This document shows, piece by piece, positions 8,917 to 18,457 of a DNA stretch of 64,000 nt. The position numbers and the translations under genes are program-made. The DNA comes from Burkholderiales bacterium (GTDB taxonomy: Bacteria > Pseudomonadota > Gammaproteobacteria > Burkholderiales > Nitrosomonadaceae), in the NCBI GenBank assembly GCA_024235735.1, contig JACKLU010000010.1, positions 46,999 through 110,998 on the forward strand, in the 5' to 3' direction. Under the pieces are notes generated by a model. The model was not told the origin of the DNA and did not search any database. It worked only from the letters and a program-made list of their open reading frames with translations. Positions within the stretch are counted from its first letter, which is position 1. Each line of letters begins with the position of its first letter.

Positions 8917-9690
8917 ATGCAAAACCATCTAACTAAATGCCACGCTCTGCTGGCCGGATTGCTTGTCGCGTCAGGTATCTTTTCAGCACCTCCGGTGAAT
9001 GCGAGCAGTCTGGAAAATATGGCGAAATCGCTGGCAAAAATTCGCGGAGAAGTTGAAACACTACAAACGCAATTGGACATCGAGAAAGAAAAGCACGCGA
9101 ATCAGATTACAGCCTTGTCTTCCCAGCTTGCTGACCTGAGTGTCGAAGAAAGAAGGCAGAAAACAGCGATTGAGAAACTCGAACATACACTGGAAAAGCT
9201 TTCACAAGCTTCCAAGCAGGCCGAGCAATCCGGCGAACAGCTAAAGCCGGTACTGCTGAAGGCACTCGCGCATTACAAACATTATGTTCTGGGTGGCTAT
9301 CCCTTCAGAATCGAAGACCGGATCAAAGCGATTGAAATGCTCGAAGATAATATTGAGCGTCAGCTGGTTGATCCCAATAAAGCAGTCAATCAAGCATGGG
9401 CCTTGATTGAGGATGAAATCCGTTTAAGCAAAGAAAATGGACTGTACCAGCAGGCGATCTCGCTGGATGGTGAGAAGGTTCTCGCGGATATCGCCAAGAT
9501 CGGCACTGTGTTTCTGTTTTTTCAAACCCGCGACAACCGGGCCGGCATGGCCAAACCATCCAAAGATGGGCAATGGAAATTCGAAACAGTCGCGACAGCC
9601 AATGATACGGAACGCATCGCCAGACTGTTTGACGCATTGAAAAAACAAATCCGTCAGGGTTACTTTGAATTACCGAATCCATTGAAATAA
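8917..9690 (+). CDS. DUF3450 periplasmic protein of the TtpC-type TonB module
   Basis: A 257-residue exported protein of the DUF3450 family. An N-terminal signal peptide (HALLAGLLVASGIFSAPPVNAS) is followed by a coiled coil at about residues 30-105 and a globular C-terminal part. The ATG at 8917 is chosen because it puts the signal peptide at the N-terminus; a longer frame from 8821 adds 32 residues with no export logic. Family knowledge: DUF3450 genes regularly precede a long ExbB of the TtpC type. Its stop overlaps the next start (TAATG). The molecular role is unknown; a periplasmic partner of the long ExbB is the likeliest. Confidence 0.82.
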   Translation: MQNHLTKCHALLAGLLVASGIFSAPPVNASSLENMAKSLAKIRGEVETLQTQLDIEKEKHANQITALSSQLADLSVEERRQKTAIEKLEHTLEKLSQASKQAEQSGEQLKPVLLKALAHYKHYVLGGYPFRIEDRIKAIEMLEDNIERQLVDPNKAVNQAWALIEDEIRLSKENGLYQQAISLDGEKVLADIAKIGTVFLFFQTRDNRAGMAKPSKDGQWKFETVATANDTERIARLFDALKKQIRQGYFELPNPLK

Positions 9691-11210
9691 TGAATAAATC
9701 ACTTCTTATATTTTCCGCTGCGGTACTTGCGGCCCTAACCGGTATAGCAACCGCTTATGCGGAAGAATCGGTCAGCGTCGAACCGCTATCGCAGGATGCT
9801 GCACCGGCTTCTGCTGTAGCACCAGCGGCAAATGCACAACAACCTTCACCCCCCACGCGGGAAAAAATTGATTTAGAAACCGCTTATAAGCGGGAATACG
9901 CCTTCCTTGAGGTGCAAAAAAGAGAACTGACTGATCGCTTGAAAAAATATCAAGCCAGCACGCAAAACGAAATCCGCGAACTCAATAACAAAATTGCCGT
10001 AATGGATCGCGCCTCGGTCGAACGTTCAGCCCGAATCGATCAATTGAATACACTACTCGCCGAAGCCGAACGTGGAGAAGCCGCAGCAATGGAACGCGGC
10101 GACGCACTGGAAATCACCTACGCCCAGGCCGAAGCGACGCTGAAAAATCATGATAAGGAAATACCTTCAACATTGATGGAATCGAAGGGCAATGACACCA
10201 CAAAAGTGGCTTACCTATTTGACCAGGCGCTTATACTGCTGCGCGAGCTCGGCGCCACCCAGACAACATCAGGCAACTTTTTTCTGGAGAACGGCAAACA
10301 GACGCAAGGTGAAATCATCCGCCTGGGGAACATCGCAGCTTATGGCGTCAGTACTGAAGGCAGTGGCAGTCTGGTACCCGCCGGCGGTAATGATTTCAAG
10401 ATCTGGCGTGAATCCACCGCTGACACCGCCATTGCACTCAGTAAAAACCAGCAGCCCGAAACACTGCAACTGTTTATATTCGAATCCCGCACCCAGGCCG
10501 TGGAAGAAGCCGCTGATAAAACCATACTGGAAGTCATTCACTCCGGCGGCATCATTGGCTGGGTCATCGTTGGGCTTGGCGGCCTGACGTTATTACTGAT
10601 CTTCATCCGGATTTATCTGCTGCGATCCAACAGCGCGAATACGCAACATATCGCGGACCAGGTCATCCAGCAGGTGATCGACGGTGATCTTGAAAGCGCC
10701 AGAAAAAGCTGCGACGCAGGCGCATCAGCGATCACGCGTGTTTTGTCGAACACCTTGCGGCACCTGAAAGATGACCGCGATCACATGGAAAGCGTAGTAC
10801 ACGAAGCGATCCTGCGCGAATCCGGTGCTTTGGACCGCTTCGGCTCGGCGATTCTGGTCATTGCCTCGGTTTCACCTTTGCTTGGCCTGCTCGGCACCGT
10901 TACCGGCATGATTGCCACATTTGATGTCATTACCGAATTCGGCACCGGAGATCCCAAGCTGCTTTCCGGAGGCATTTCGATTGCACTGGTGACCACGGAA
11001 CTGGGTTTGATTGTCGCTATTCCGGCATTGTTGACAGGTTCAGTGCTCTCCGCTTGGGCACGCAGCATCAAACGCGACATGGAGCACGCAGCGCTGAGAG
11101 TAACCAACGCTTTTCTCGGCAGGCCGATTTCGGATCCAGACACTCCGGAAAACAAGACATCAGTTTTTGCAGATGCACCTATGGCATCCGCGCTGAGCAA
11201 CCCGGCATGA
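9690..11210 (+). CDS. Long MotA/TolQ/ExbB protein with periplasmic coiled coil (TtpC-like)
   Basis: A 506-residue ExbB homologue carrying an extra periplasmic domain. Order: signal peptide (MNKSLLIFSAAVLAALTGIA), Ala/Pro-rich linker, coiled coil at about 60-155, a domain resembling the neighbouring DUF3450 protein at 165-280, then a membrane helix (SGGIIGWVIVGLGGLTLLLI) and the MotA/TolQ/ExbB core with SPLLGLLGTVTGMIATFD and GISIALVTTELGLIVAIPAL. This is the TtpC layout known from TonB2 systems of vibrios, where the protein is essential beside the ordinary ExbB. It probably uses proton motive force to move or load TonB from the periplasmic side. Confidence 0.88.
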   Translation: MNKSLLIFSAAVLAALTGIATAYAEESVSVEPLSQDAAPASAVAPAANAQQPSPPTREKIDLETAYKREYAFLEVQKRELTDRLKKYQASTQNEIRELNNKIAVMDRASVERSARIDQLNTLLAEAERGEAAAMERGDALEITYAQAEATLKNHDKEIPSTLMESKGNDTTKVAYLFDQALILLRELGATQTTSGNFFLENGKQTQGEIIRLGNIAAYGVSTEGSGSLVPAGGNDFKIWRESTADTAIALSKNQQPETLQLFIFESRTQAVEEAADKTILEVIHSGGIIGWVIVGLGGLTLLLIFIRIYLLRSNSANTQHIADQVIQQVIDGDLESARKSCDAGASAITRVLSNTLRHLKDDRDHMESVVHEAILRESGALDRFGSAILVIASVSPLLGLLGTVTGMIATFDVITEFGTGDPKLLSGGISIALVTTELGLIVAIPALLTGSVLSAWARSIKRDMEHAALRVTNAFLGRPISDPDTPENKTSVFADAPMASALSNPA

Positions 11211-11225
11211 CAGGAAACCAGGCAG

Positions 11226-11855
11226 ATGCCAGTCAGTTTACATGAAATTATTCTGCTGATTAAAGGGCTGTTCAATGCGGGCGGCTATGTCATGCCGCCT
11301 CTGCTGTTCTGTGCCCTGTTGCTCTGGTACGGACTGGGATACCGGTATTGGACGTTGAAATCATCCCGCAGCATGTCGATTCACGACATGCTTGATTATT
11401 ACAGTCGTAACGCCCATCAATCCCCTTGCAGCATCGTCGAGCAGGCCGTACAACAGGGTCTGGTGCTGCGTAACAGGGGAATCAAGAACCTGCGGCGCTT
11501 TCTGGATGAGATTTTCTACGGTTATCTGAAAGAAATCCGGCGATTCTCGGTGATGACCAAAACCATTGTCGTCATTTCTCCGTTGCTGGGACTGCTCGGC
11601 ACGGTAATCGGCATGATCGAGACATTCGATTCTTTGGGATCGATGTCCCTGTTTACCCAATCGGGCGGCATCGCCGGCGGCATATCGCAGGCGTTGATAT
11701 CCACCCAAACCGGGCTGGCCGTGGCGATTCCCGGCATGCTGCTGCACAGCATGCTGCATAAAAAACAGCAGAAAATCGAACGCGAATTATTACAGATCAG
11801 GGAATTGTTATGCGTGCATTCAGCAACACTGACTCATCAACCCTCGCAGCACTAA
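11226..11855 (+). CDS. exbB: Biopolymer transport protein ExbB
   Basis: A 209-residue inner-membrane proton channel subunit with three helices. After the N-terminal helix (YVMPPLLFCALLLWYGLGY) a cytoplasmic loop leads to VISPLLGLLGTVIGMIETFDSLG and GGISQALISTQTGLAVAIPGMLLH, the paired ExbB/TolQ helices that surround ExbD. An AGGAAACCAGGCAG ribosome region fits the ATG at 11226, 15 bases after the long ExbB. It is the second ExbB-type protein of the operon, as in TtpC systems. Confidence 0.93.
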   Translation: MPVSLHEIILLIKGLFNAGGYVMPPLLFCALLLWYGLGYRYWTLKSSRSMSIHDMLDYYSRNAHQSPCSIVEQAVQQGLVLRNRGIKNLRRFLDEIFYGYLKEIRRFSVMTKTIVVISPLLGLLGTVIGMIETFDSLGSMSLFTQSGGIAGGISQALISTQTGLAVAIPGMLLHSMLHKKQQKIERELLQIRELLCVHSATLTHQPSQH

Positions 11856-11877
11856 TCAGACAGGGAGTATTTTTACC

Positions 11878-12285
11878 ATGCAATATCACGACGATCCGAT
11901 AGAAACCGATGCAACCATCGATATCGGCCCGATGATCGACATCGTTTTCATTCTGCTGATCTTTTTTATGGTCACGACAACCTTTGTCAAGGATATGAAA
12001 CTCGAACTGGAGCGCCCCAAGGCGAGCAGCGCAGTATCGGCATCCAGCAAAGCCATCCGGTTGTATATCGACCAGCACGGCGACACTTATCTGGATGGCG
12101 AGCCGGTGCGCATATGGCTGATACAAAGCAAACTGCGTGATTTATTAAGTACATCGACCAGCAAAGTTGTTCTGGTGGTCACCGATGAAGGTGTTCCCGC
12201 CGGCAAACTGGTAGAAGTGGTCGATCAGGCGCGTTTATCCGGCGCGGAAAGCGTCGGTGTGGCAACCAAAAAAGAAGCGGGGTAA
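11878..12285 (+). CDS. exbD: Biopolymer transport protein ExbD
   Basis: A 135-residue ExbD/TolR protein. The N-terminal membrane helix IDIGPMIDIVFILLIFFMVT contains the proton-carrying aspartate; a periplasmic domain of about 85 residues follows. GGGAG lies before the ATG. Together with the preceding ExbB and the following TonB it completes the energy-transducing complex. Length and motif are normal. Confidence 0.94.
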   Translation: MQYHDDPIETDATIDIGPMIDIVFILLIFFMVTTTFVKDMKLELERPKASSAVSASSKAIRLYIDQHGDTYLDGEPVRIWLIQSKLRDLLSTSTSKVVLVVTDEGVPAGKLVEVVDQARLSGAESVGVATKKEAG

Positions 12286-12290
12286 CTCTT

Positions 12291-12959
12291 ATGCAGACAA
12301 CACTGACACAATCAACAACACGACAATCCAAATTCACCGGCAAGCATGGCGTAGCGATTCTTTCCATGCTGACAGGTCCGGTATTCGTTTTCGGACTCAT
12401 TCTGGTCATGAATCATTATATTGGCAAAATTGACAAGACGCCGATACAGGAAGTGACCGAAATCGCCATGGTCAAACAGATTCAGGAACAACCCAAGCAG
12501 GAAATCAAAAAAGTTGAACCACCGCGGCGCATCACGCCGTCTCAGGCGCCTGCGCCCTTTACCGGACTCGATACCGCACTTTCCGGTATTGATCTTGGCA
12601 TGCTGGGTTTTAACACCGGACAAATGGGCGATCTGGACGACTCCTTGATCGGCAAAACCGGCAATGCGGTGATGACGGCTGATCTGGTCGATGTTCCGCC
12701 CAGAGCGGTATCGCAGGGTGCGTTCAGATATCCGCCGTCAGCCAAAAAGAATGGCATCAGAGGTTATGTGGTGTTATCAATCCTAGTCAGCGAAAAAGGC
12801 TCGGTCGATCAGGTTCAGGTTCTCGAGTCGAATCCCTCGGGTGTATTCGATGCGGCTGCATTACAAGGCATACGATCCTGGCAGTTTGAACCAGCCAAGT
12901 ATAAAGGCGATGTCGTTCGCGTATGGGCCAAACAAAGAATTCGTTTTGATTTATCGTGA
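12291..12959 (+). CDS. tonB: TonB energy transducer
   Basis: A 222-residue TonB. A single helix at about residues 18-45 (VAILSMLTGPVFVFGLILVM) anchors it, a short Gln/Pro/Lys-rich spacer (EQPKQEIKKVEPPRR) follows, and the C-terminal domain has the family's YPPSAKKNGIRGYVVLSILV and GIRSWQFEPAKYKG segments. The spacer is much shorter than in E. coli TonB, as in TonB2-type proteins that rely on TtpC. It contacts the plug of the receptor encoded two genes downstream. Five bases separate it from exbD. Confidence 0.93.
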   Translation: MQTTLTQSTTRQSKFTGKHGVAILSMLTGPVFVFGLILVMNHYIGKIDKTPIQEVTEIAMVKQIQEQPKQEIKKVEPPRRITPSQAPAPFTGLDTALSGIDLGMLGFNTGQMGDLDDSLIGKTGNAVMTADLVDVPPRAVSQGAFRYPPSAKKNGIRGYVVLSILVSEKGSVDQVQVLESNPSGVFDAAALQGIRSWQFEPAKYKGDVVRVWAKQRIRFDLS

Positions 12960-14155
12960 CCATGCTAAAAAAACGCGCATGTTTTTTCTTCAGTATTTCT
13001 TCAGGAAAGCGTGCTATTGGACTGTGCTTCTGGATTTTACTGGGATGCTACAGCACCGCTAGCTGGTCTGACAACCCGAAAACTCAGCAGACCGATGCCT
13101 TGGAACTGGCGGCGATCATGCTCAGGGACGGTCACAGTGACCGGGCGCTACTCGCCCTGCAAAGCGTGGATCCGGAAGACGGCAAAACAGACCGCGCCCG
13201 TTTTTTTACGCTGCAAGGTCTGGCCTATTTAAATCTGAATAACTTCGCCCCTGCCAGAGACAACTTGCAACAGGCCGTAAGCAACGGACAGAATGATCCG
13301 GTTATATTCACTTATCTGGCGCAGGCGCATTATGCGCTGAAAGATTATCGCAAGACCATTCAGGCCATTGACCGGTCCGGTGAACATGCGCGCAACGCCA
13401 ATCTGATTGCAGTGAAATCGCAGGCGTATTGGCACCTGAACGAGCCTGACGCCGCAATCAGTGTCCTGAATGAGGGCCAGCGTCTGTATCCGCAGGATTA
13501 CAGCTTTCTCAGGCGCAAGGTTTTTTATTTTGTCGAACTCCAGCTGTTCCATGAAGCCGCTAAACTGGGCAGACAATATCTGGCGCAATCACAAGCCGCT
13601 GCGGAGGATTATATCGCCATTGGCAACGCACTCCGCCTCAGCAGACAGTTTGAGGAAGCGCTCGGGATTCTTGAAGTCGCCCGTTTGCAGTTTCCCGGCA
13701 ACGATACGGTCGCAAAGTTGCTGGCGCACACCTATCTTGATCAGGGCCAGCTAAACTCAGCCGCATACATTCTGGAGCAGGCAGCGCTGTTGAATCCGGA
13801 TTTACTGTCGGAAGCCGCGGAAGTATACCGCCGTGCAAACCGTTTTCATAAAGCCTTGACGCTCAACGAAGGCGTGCAGGATCAAAAAATAAAACTCAAG
13901 CAGCGCCTGTCGATTCTGCTTGCACTCAAACAATATGAACGCGCAGCCAATATGGAATCCGGTCTGTACCGGACAGGACTGCTGGAAGATCAGCATGTTC
14001 GCTATGCGCTCGCCTATGCCTATTTCTCCAGCGGCCGCTTTGCCGAAGCCGGCAAACAGCTTGATCACTTAACCGAACCCGAGTTGTTCAGAAAAGGTAT
14101 CGAATTACGCCGTTTGATGCAGGTCTGCAAAGAAGAACCCTGGAAGTGCATCTGA
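12956..14155 (+). CDS. TPR-repeat periplasmic protein of the TonB module
   Basis: A 399-residue protein of tandem TPR units after an N-terminal hydrophobic export segment (GKRAIGLCFWILLGCYSTASW). Repeats are seen through the chain, for example AYLNLNNFAPARDNLQQAV, AQAHYALKDYRKTIQAID and LRLSRQFEEALGILEVARL. The GTG at 12956 overlaps the tonB stop (GTGA), suggesting coupling; an ATG two codons later at 12962 is the alternative start. The Cys in the LLGCYS segment could be a lipoprotein site. TPR proteins are recurrent in TtpC-type operons; the partner is probably the receptor or the long ExbB (inference). Confidence 0.85.
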   Translation: MTMLKKRACFFFSISSGKRAIGLCFWILLGCYSTASWSDNPKTQQTDALELAAIMLRDGHSDRALLALQSVDPEDGKTDRARFFTLQGLAYLNLNNFAPARDNLQQAVSNGQNDPVIFTYLAQAHYALKDYRKTIQAIDRSGEHARNANLIAVKSQAYWHLNEPDAAISVLNEGQRLYPQDYSFLRRKVFYFVELQLFHEAAKLGRQYLAQSQAAAEDYIAIGNALRLSRQFEEALGILEVARLQFPGNDTVAKLLAHTYLDQGQLNSAAYILEQAALLNPDLLSEAAEVYRRANRFHKALTLNEGVQDQKIKLKQRLSILLALKQYERAANMESGLYRTGLLEDQHVRYALAYAYFSSGRFAEAGKQLDHLTEPELFRKGIELRRLMQVCKEEPWKCI

Positions 14156-14209
14156 CAGGTCGACAATCACCCGCCTCTGACAAAAAAACCGTATCAAATC
14201 TCTGATCGT

Positions 14210-17200
14210 ATGGATTTCCCAAAATACCACAAAGCGCATCACGCCATGGATCGTCTGATGCTTTATTGGTCTGCCGCATTAATTGCCATGCTGGTCAGCA
14301 TGTCGGCATCCGGCGAGACTGAAAATCAGCAATTAGCCGAATTCTCTATTTATCTGTTTCAGGAAGGATTACCGATTGCCGACGCCGAACTGACGATTCT
14401 CAGCGTGAATGCGCATCAAACCGGAACGCCGCCGGAATCCGCTTCCCCTGATGTAATCAGCTGGCGCGGCAATGGTGGCGCAACAGTCAGAACGAATGAC
14501 AGTGGCAGCATAGCGGCAAAACTGCCGCCCGGCAGTTACCACATGAAGATGACCACCAGCGATCAATCTTTTGTTTTTGATCTGCCTTTACGCTCTGCTG
14601 AGAATGTACAGATTCTGCTGACGTTCTATCCCGATGGCCGCGCGCCACAACTCAATATCGAGAGCTCGGTTGCAGGAACGATGGCAGGCGCTGAGACATT
14701 ACCGGAAACCACTGAGGCTCAAGGTGAAGGTACTCTTAACGTCAAGGTGTTTTCCGTCGAAACTGGCAGGCCGATCAGGGATGTGCAGGTTTTTGTCAGT
14801 GGTTTGAATCAGCAGCTGAGAACGGACGACGAAGGCCGTCTGGAAGCAACCGTTCCGGCTGGCAGCTACAGCGTTTCACTGCTGCATCCAGCTTACAGCA
14901 GTCAGACGCAAGATGCGGTGGAAATCGCTGACGGGCAGATGGCCGAGCTGTCTTTCAATCTGACACCGGCAGGTGTCGAGCTCGCCGAATATGTGGTACT
15001 GGAACCTTATCTGGCGGGCACGCTGGCTTCAGTCATCGAAGAACAAAAGACCTCCACCGAAGTCACTACCGTCCTGGGCGCCGAACAATTCAGCCGCAGC
15101 GGTGATTCCGATGTAGCCAGCGCGCTGCGTAGAGCTTCCGGCCTGACGCTGGTGGGCGGTCAATTCATTTTTATTCGCGGTCTCGGCGAGCGGTTTTCCT
15201 CGACGCTCGTTAACGGCGCGGCAATTCCAAGTCCCGACGCAACGCGTCGCGTCGTGCCGCTGGATCTTTTTCCAACCAATTTCCTGGAAAGCGTACTGGT
15301 ACAGAAAACCTATTCAGCCGACCGTCCTGGCGAATTTGCCGGCGGTACACTGGAAATGCGCACACGCGGCATACCGGATGCATTTTTCTTTAATTTCAGC
15401 GCGAGCACAGGATTTAACGACAACGCCTCTTTTTCCAATGGACTGACCTACAAGGGTGGCGGCATTGATTTCCTCAGTTTTGACGATGGCGCGCGCAAAT
15501 TGCCCGATTCGATTGCATCGGCGCTGGCGAACGGCGGAACCATCCAGCCGCAGACGGTTTTTAATCCCAACGGGTTCTCTCCTCAGGAAATTGAAACCTT
15601 TGGTGAAGATCTCTCGGGCGTATGGGACGTGTCGAAAAAAACACCCGGCCCGGATCGCGGTTTTGACGTCGCGCTGGGCAATGTATTCGAACGCGGCAAC
15701 ATCAGGGCGGGATTCATCGCCGCTGGCGGATGGAATCAGCAATTCAGGAATCAAAATGAAATCAATCGCGAGTTTACGCCAACCACAGGCAGCAATACGT
15801 TGCGCATGATTCAGGATTTTGACACACGGCGCTCATTGCAGACCATGGAACTCAATGGCTATCTGGCGGCGGATATTGAATACTCGGACAATCACCGCAT
15901 TTTTTCACGCACCATGTTTTTGCGCCAGGCAGTTGATGAAACACGGATCAGCCAGGGATTTACCGATGCTGAAATCACCGATGTGCGCCGCACCCGATTA
16001 CGGTTCTTTTCAAACCAATTATTCATGCAGCAAGTCGGCGGTAATCACCGCTTCAACTGGGCCAAGGATTTATCCATCCATTGGTTGTATACCAATGCAA
16101 CGGCCAATCGCGACGAACCCAAAACGCGCGATTACCGTTTCGATGAACTCAGCAGTGGCGGCTTCGCGCTATCGCGTCGTGCGGACAGCAATCAGACTTC
16201 GTTTTCCGATCTTGTCGACAAGGATCAAAGCTGGCGCATGGATGCCAAGCTGCCGCTGGAATTTTCATCCAATTACAAAATGACATTGAACAGTGGATTC
16301 ATAACGCAGGACAAAGCCCGTGACTCAAGCATCCGGCGTTTCAATTTTACTCCGGCTGGCGCTGCCGCCACTGATCCTGCTGTCCTCGGACAATCGTCAC
16401 TGGAATCCATATTCCAGCCGTCGAATATCGGGCCCAACGGCTTCCAGCTGCGCGACACCACACGACCCACCGACAGCTACAATGCATCGCAGAAGCTGCT
16501 GTCCTACTACGGCAGAATGGATCTGGCGCTCTATGACAGGGTCAATATTACCGGTGGTGTCCGCTGGGAAAAAAATGACCAGTTCGTCGAAACATTTCAG
16601 AATGTCGCCAACACCAATCAATCGGTCACCAGCACGATAAACCGCACTGACATGCTGCCTTCCGTAACCGGTACGCTTTTCCTCACGGATAAGCAGCAAC
16701 TGCGCGCAGGCTTCAGTCAGACCATCTCGCGGCCTGATTTCAGAGAATTATCACCTGCGCCCTTTACCGATCTGAATACCAATCAGGAAACCACAGGAAA
16801 TCCGAACCTTAAGCAGACGGACATCACCAATCTGGACATGCGCTGGGAATATTATCTGTCACCGAATGAAAACCTGATGGCAAGCTTCTTCTGGAAAGAT
16901 CTCACACAACCGATAGAACTGGTTACTCTGCCGGGAACCGCAGGCCTGCAAACATTCCAAAATGCCGACAAGGCGCGGGTGTACGGGTTTGAAGTCGAAA
17001 TGCTCAAAGGTCTGGGCTTTATTCACCCCTGGCTGGAGAATTTTTACGCGGGTGGCAACTATACCTGGTCCGATTCCAATGTAAAACTGAACGCCGGAAA
17101 TCTCGGCGCGCAGACCACCAATAACCGGCCGTTGCAGGGGCACTCCGCACATATCTTCAATTTCCAGATTGGTTATGAAAATCCTGGCTGGGGAACACAG

Positions 17201-17452
17201 GCCACCCTGCTCTATAACATCGCCAGCAAACGCATTGTCTCCGCCGGCCTGCTTGGCGCACCGGACAAATATGAACAGCCGTTTCATCAACTGGATTTTG
17301 TGTACAGTCAGACCATCAACAAATGGTTGTCAGTCCGCTTGAATATGCAGAACCTGCTTGACGACGATGTACTGGTGCTGCAAGGCGGTGAGCTCACACG
17401 CCAGTTCCGCAGAGGGCGGCAGTTCAATCTCGGTGTGAAAATCAATTTTTAG
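14210..17452 (+). CDS. TonB-dependent outer-membrane receptor with two N-terminal carboxypeptidase-regulatory-like domains
   Basis: A 1080-residue outer-membrane receptor, presumably the client of the TonB module just upstream. After a signal peptide (LMLYWSAALIAMLVSMSAS) come two Ig-like carboxypeptidase-regulatory-type domains (about 40-140 and 175-260), a TonB-box-like EYVVLE near residue 263, the plug domain (ASALRRASGLTLVGGQFIFIRG, then GLGERFSSTLVNG) and a 22-strand type barrel ending in RQFNLGVKINF with a terminal Phe. The ATG at 14246 is an alternative start that places the signal peptide closer to the N-terminus. No siderophore, vitamin or glycan genes adjoin, so the ligand is unknown. 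Confidence 0.92.
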   Translation: MDFPKYHKAHHAMDRLMLYWSAALIAMLVSMSASGETENQQLAEFSIYLFQEGLPIADAELTILSVNAHQTGTPPESASPDVISWRGNGGATVRTNDSGSIAAKLPPGSYHMKMTTSDQSFVFDLPLRSAENVQILLTFYPDGRAPQLNIESSVAGTMAGAETLPETTEAQGEGTLNVKVFSVETGRPIRDVQVFVSGLNQQLRTDDEGRLEATVPAGSYSVSLLHPAYSSQTQDAVEIADGQMAELSFNLTPAGVELAEYVVLEPYLAGTLASVIEEQKTSTEVTTVLGAEQFSRSGDSDVASALRRASGLTLVGGQFIFIRGLGERFSSTLVNGAAIPSPDATRRVVPLDLFPTNFLESVLVQKTYSADRPGEFAGGTLEMRTRGIPDAFFFNFSASTGFNDNASFSNGLTYKGGGIDFLSFDDGARKLPDSIASALANGGTIQPQTVFNPNGFSPQEIETFGEDLSGVWDVSKKTPGPDRGFDVALGNVFERGNIRAGFIAAGGWNQQFRNQNEINREFTPTTGSNTLRMIQDFDTRRSLQTMELNGYLAADIEYSDNHRIFSRTMFLRQAVDETRISQGFTDAEITDVRRTRLRFFSNQLFMQQVGGNHRFNWAKDLSIHWLYTNATANRDEPKTRDYRFDELSSGGFALSRRADSNQTSFSDLVDKDQSWRMDAKLPLEFSSNYKMTLNSGFITQDKARDSSIRRFNFTPAGAAATDPAVLGQSSLESIFQPSNIGPNGFQLRDTTRPTDSYNASQKLLSYYGRMDLALYDRVNITGGVRWEKNDQFVETFQNVANTNQSVTSTINRTDMLPSVTGTLFLTDKQQLRAGFSQTISRPDFRELSPAPFTDLNTNQETTGNPNLKQTDITNLDMRWEYYLSPNENLMASFFWKDLTQPIELVTLPGTAGLQTFQNADKARVYGFEVEMLKGLGFIHPWLENFYAGGNYTWSDSNVKLNAGNLGAQTTNNRPLQGHSAHIFNFQIGYENPGWGTQATLLYNIASKRIVSAGLLGAPDKYEQPFHQLDFVYSQTINKWLSVRLNMQNLLDDDVLVLQGGELTRQFRRGRQFNLGVKINF

Positions 17453-17644
17453 AAGACCGCCGGACCCGAACAGTCGTCGCAGGTAACGGACAGGCAAGAA
17501 AAATCTTGGATTTCGATCATTATTCCTATATCCTTCATCCAGCCGTAGTTAAACTGGATTGATTATGATTATTATTTGTAGAATGCATGCATCTGTTTTA
17601 ACAGTTAAATGCTTTGGAAAAAAATTTAATCAAAAGGCAAAAAT

Positions 17645-18004
17645 ATGAACAGAAATTTTAGTCTTACACTGTTTATCGGTGCGCTGGCTCTAGCACTCTC
17701 TTCAACCCCGGCACTGGCCAGAACGGGTTATGCCGTTCATTACAGCGATTTCTATCATGGAAAAAGAACAGCAAGCAGTGAAATTTTTGATCAAAATAAA
17801 CTCACTGCGGCGCATCATAAAATTAAATTCGGCAGCCGGGTCAAAGTCACCAATCTGGAAAACAATCGCAGTGTAGTCGTCACAATCAATGATCGAATGG
17901 CCGAATCGAGTAGAAACATCATCGACGTCAGTAAAAGCGCAGCAGCAAGACTGAGATTCGTCGAACAAGGCAGAACCAGTGTAAGGCTTGAAATTCTGGA
18001 TTGA
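17645..18004 (+). CDS. RlpA-like double-psi beta-barrel exported protein
   Basis: A 119-residue secreted protein: signal peptide (LTLFIGALALALSSTPALA) and one RlpA-like double-psi beta-barrel domain. Family signatures are GKRTASSEIFDQNKLTAAH, FGSRVKVTNLENNRSVVV, TINDR and IDVSKSAAARL. Full RlpA proteins (septal lytic transglycosylases) also carry a SPOR domain, which is absent here, so this is a minimal variant. In RlpA the motif is GPF after INDR; here it is MAESS, so catalysis is not certain. It is monocistronic and converges on the next minus-strand pair. Confidence 0.88.
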   Translation: MNRNFSLTLFIGALALALSSTPALARTGYAVHYSDFYHGKRTASSEIFDQNKLTAAHHKIKFGSRVKVTNLENNRSVVVTINDRMAESSRNIIDVSKSAAARLRFVEQGRTSVRLEILD

Positions 18005-18010
18005 TTGCGG

Positions 18011-18026
18011 CCTGTTCTTCAACAGG
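18011..18026. terminator. Short hairpin between convergent genes
   Basis: CCTGTT-CTTC-AACAGG forms a 6-bp stem with a four-base loop between the rlpA-like stop and the stop of the opposing gene. There is no strong T-run, so it is at best a weak or bidirectional terminator. Confidence 0.35.
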
Positions 18027-18040
18027 TGCTGTCAATCTGG

Positions 18041-18457
18041 TTATGGTTTGCAATCCCTTACGACCTCCTGGTAAATCCTGTTCATAACGGCATTGTTGTA
18101 TGCCTGAACAATGACCTGGGATTTGAGTAGTGCGAAAAGCTCAACCACGCTGATAGCCAGGATGAGCAGAATACCCAGAACAAACAAAGGCGTAAACAGC
18201 ATAATCAAGCCTGCCAGAAAAACGGAAAGATTAATCAGACCACGCACCCAGTTCCCCAGATAAAAATGGTGCAAACCAGCGACAAAAAGATAGTTCAACG
18301 TCGCATAGGTATCCGGATCTTTCAGTTGTTGCTCAGTTCTCTGAAAAAAAACAAACCGTTTATCATCCGGCAATTGCCGTACGCGCTGGCGAATACGTTC
18401 TTCTTCTTCGTTGACTTCGGCAGCTGACAACATCATGGCCCCAGAGTAGCTGCTCAC
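18041..18457 (-). CDS. TM2-like small membrane protein
   Basis: A 138-residue protein with a charged N-terminal region (EEEERIRQRVRQLPDDKRFVFF) and two or three hydrophobic helices. The segment LNYLFVAGLHHFYLGNWVRGLINL resembles the TM2 fold (helix, short turn, YLG, helix). The GTG start at 18457 overlaps the stop of the upstream DUF4177-type gene (GTGA), so the two are translationally coupled. Function unknown. Confidence 0.72.
   Translation of the reverse strand: MSSYSGAMMLSAAEVNEEEERIRQRVRQLPDDKRFVFFQRTEQQLKDPDTYATLNYLFVAGLHHFYLGNWVRGLINLSVFLAGLIMLFTPLFVLGILLILAISVVELFALLKSQVIVQAYNNAVMNRIYQEVVRDCKP

Noticed and set aside
17555..17585. Promoter of the RlpA-like gene (TTGATT and TAGAAT)
   Set aside because: The spacer is only 14 bases, too short for a sigma-70 promoter.
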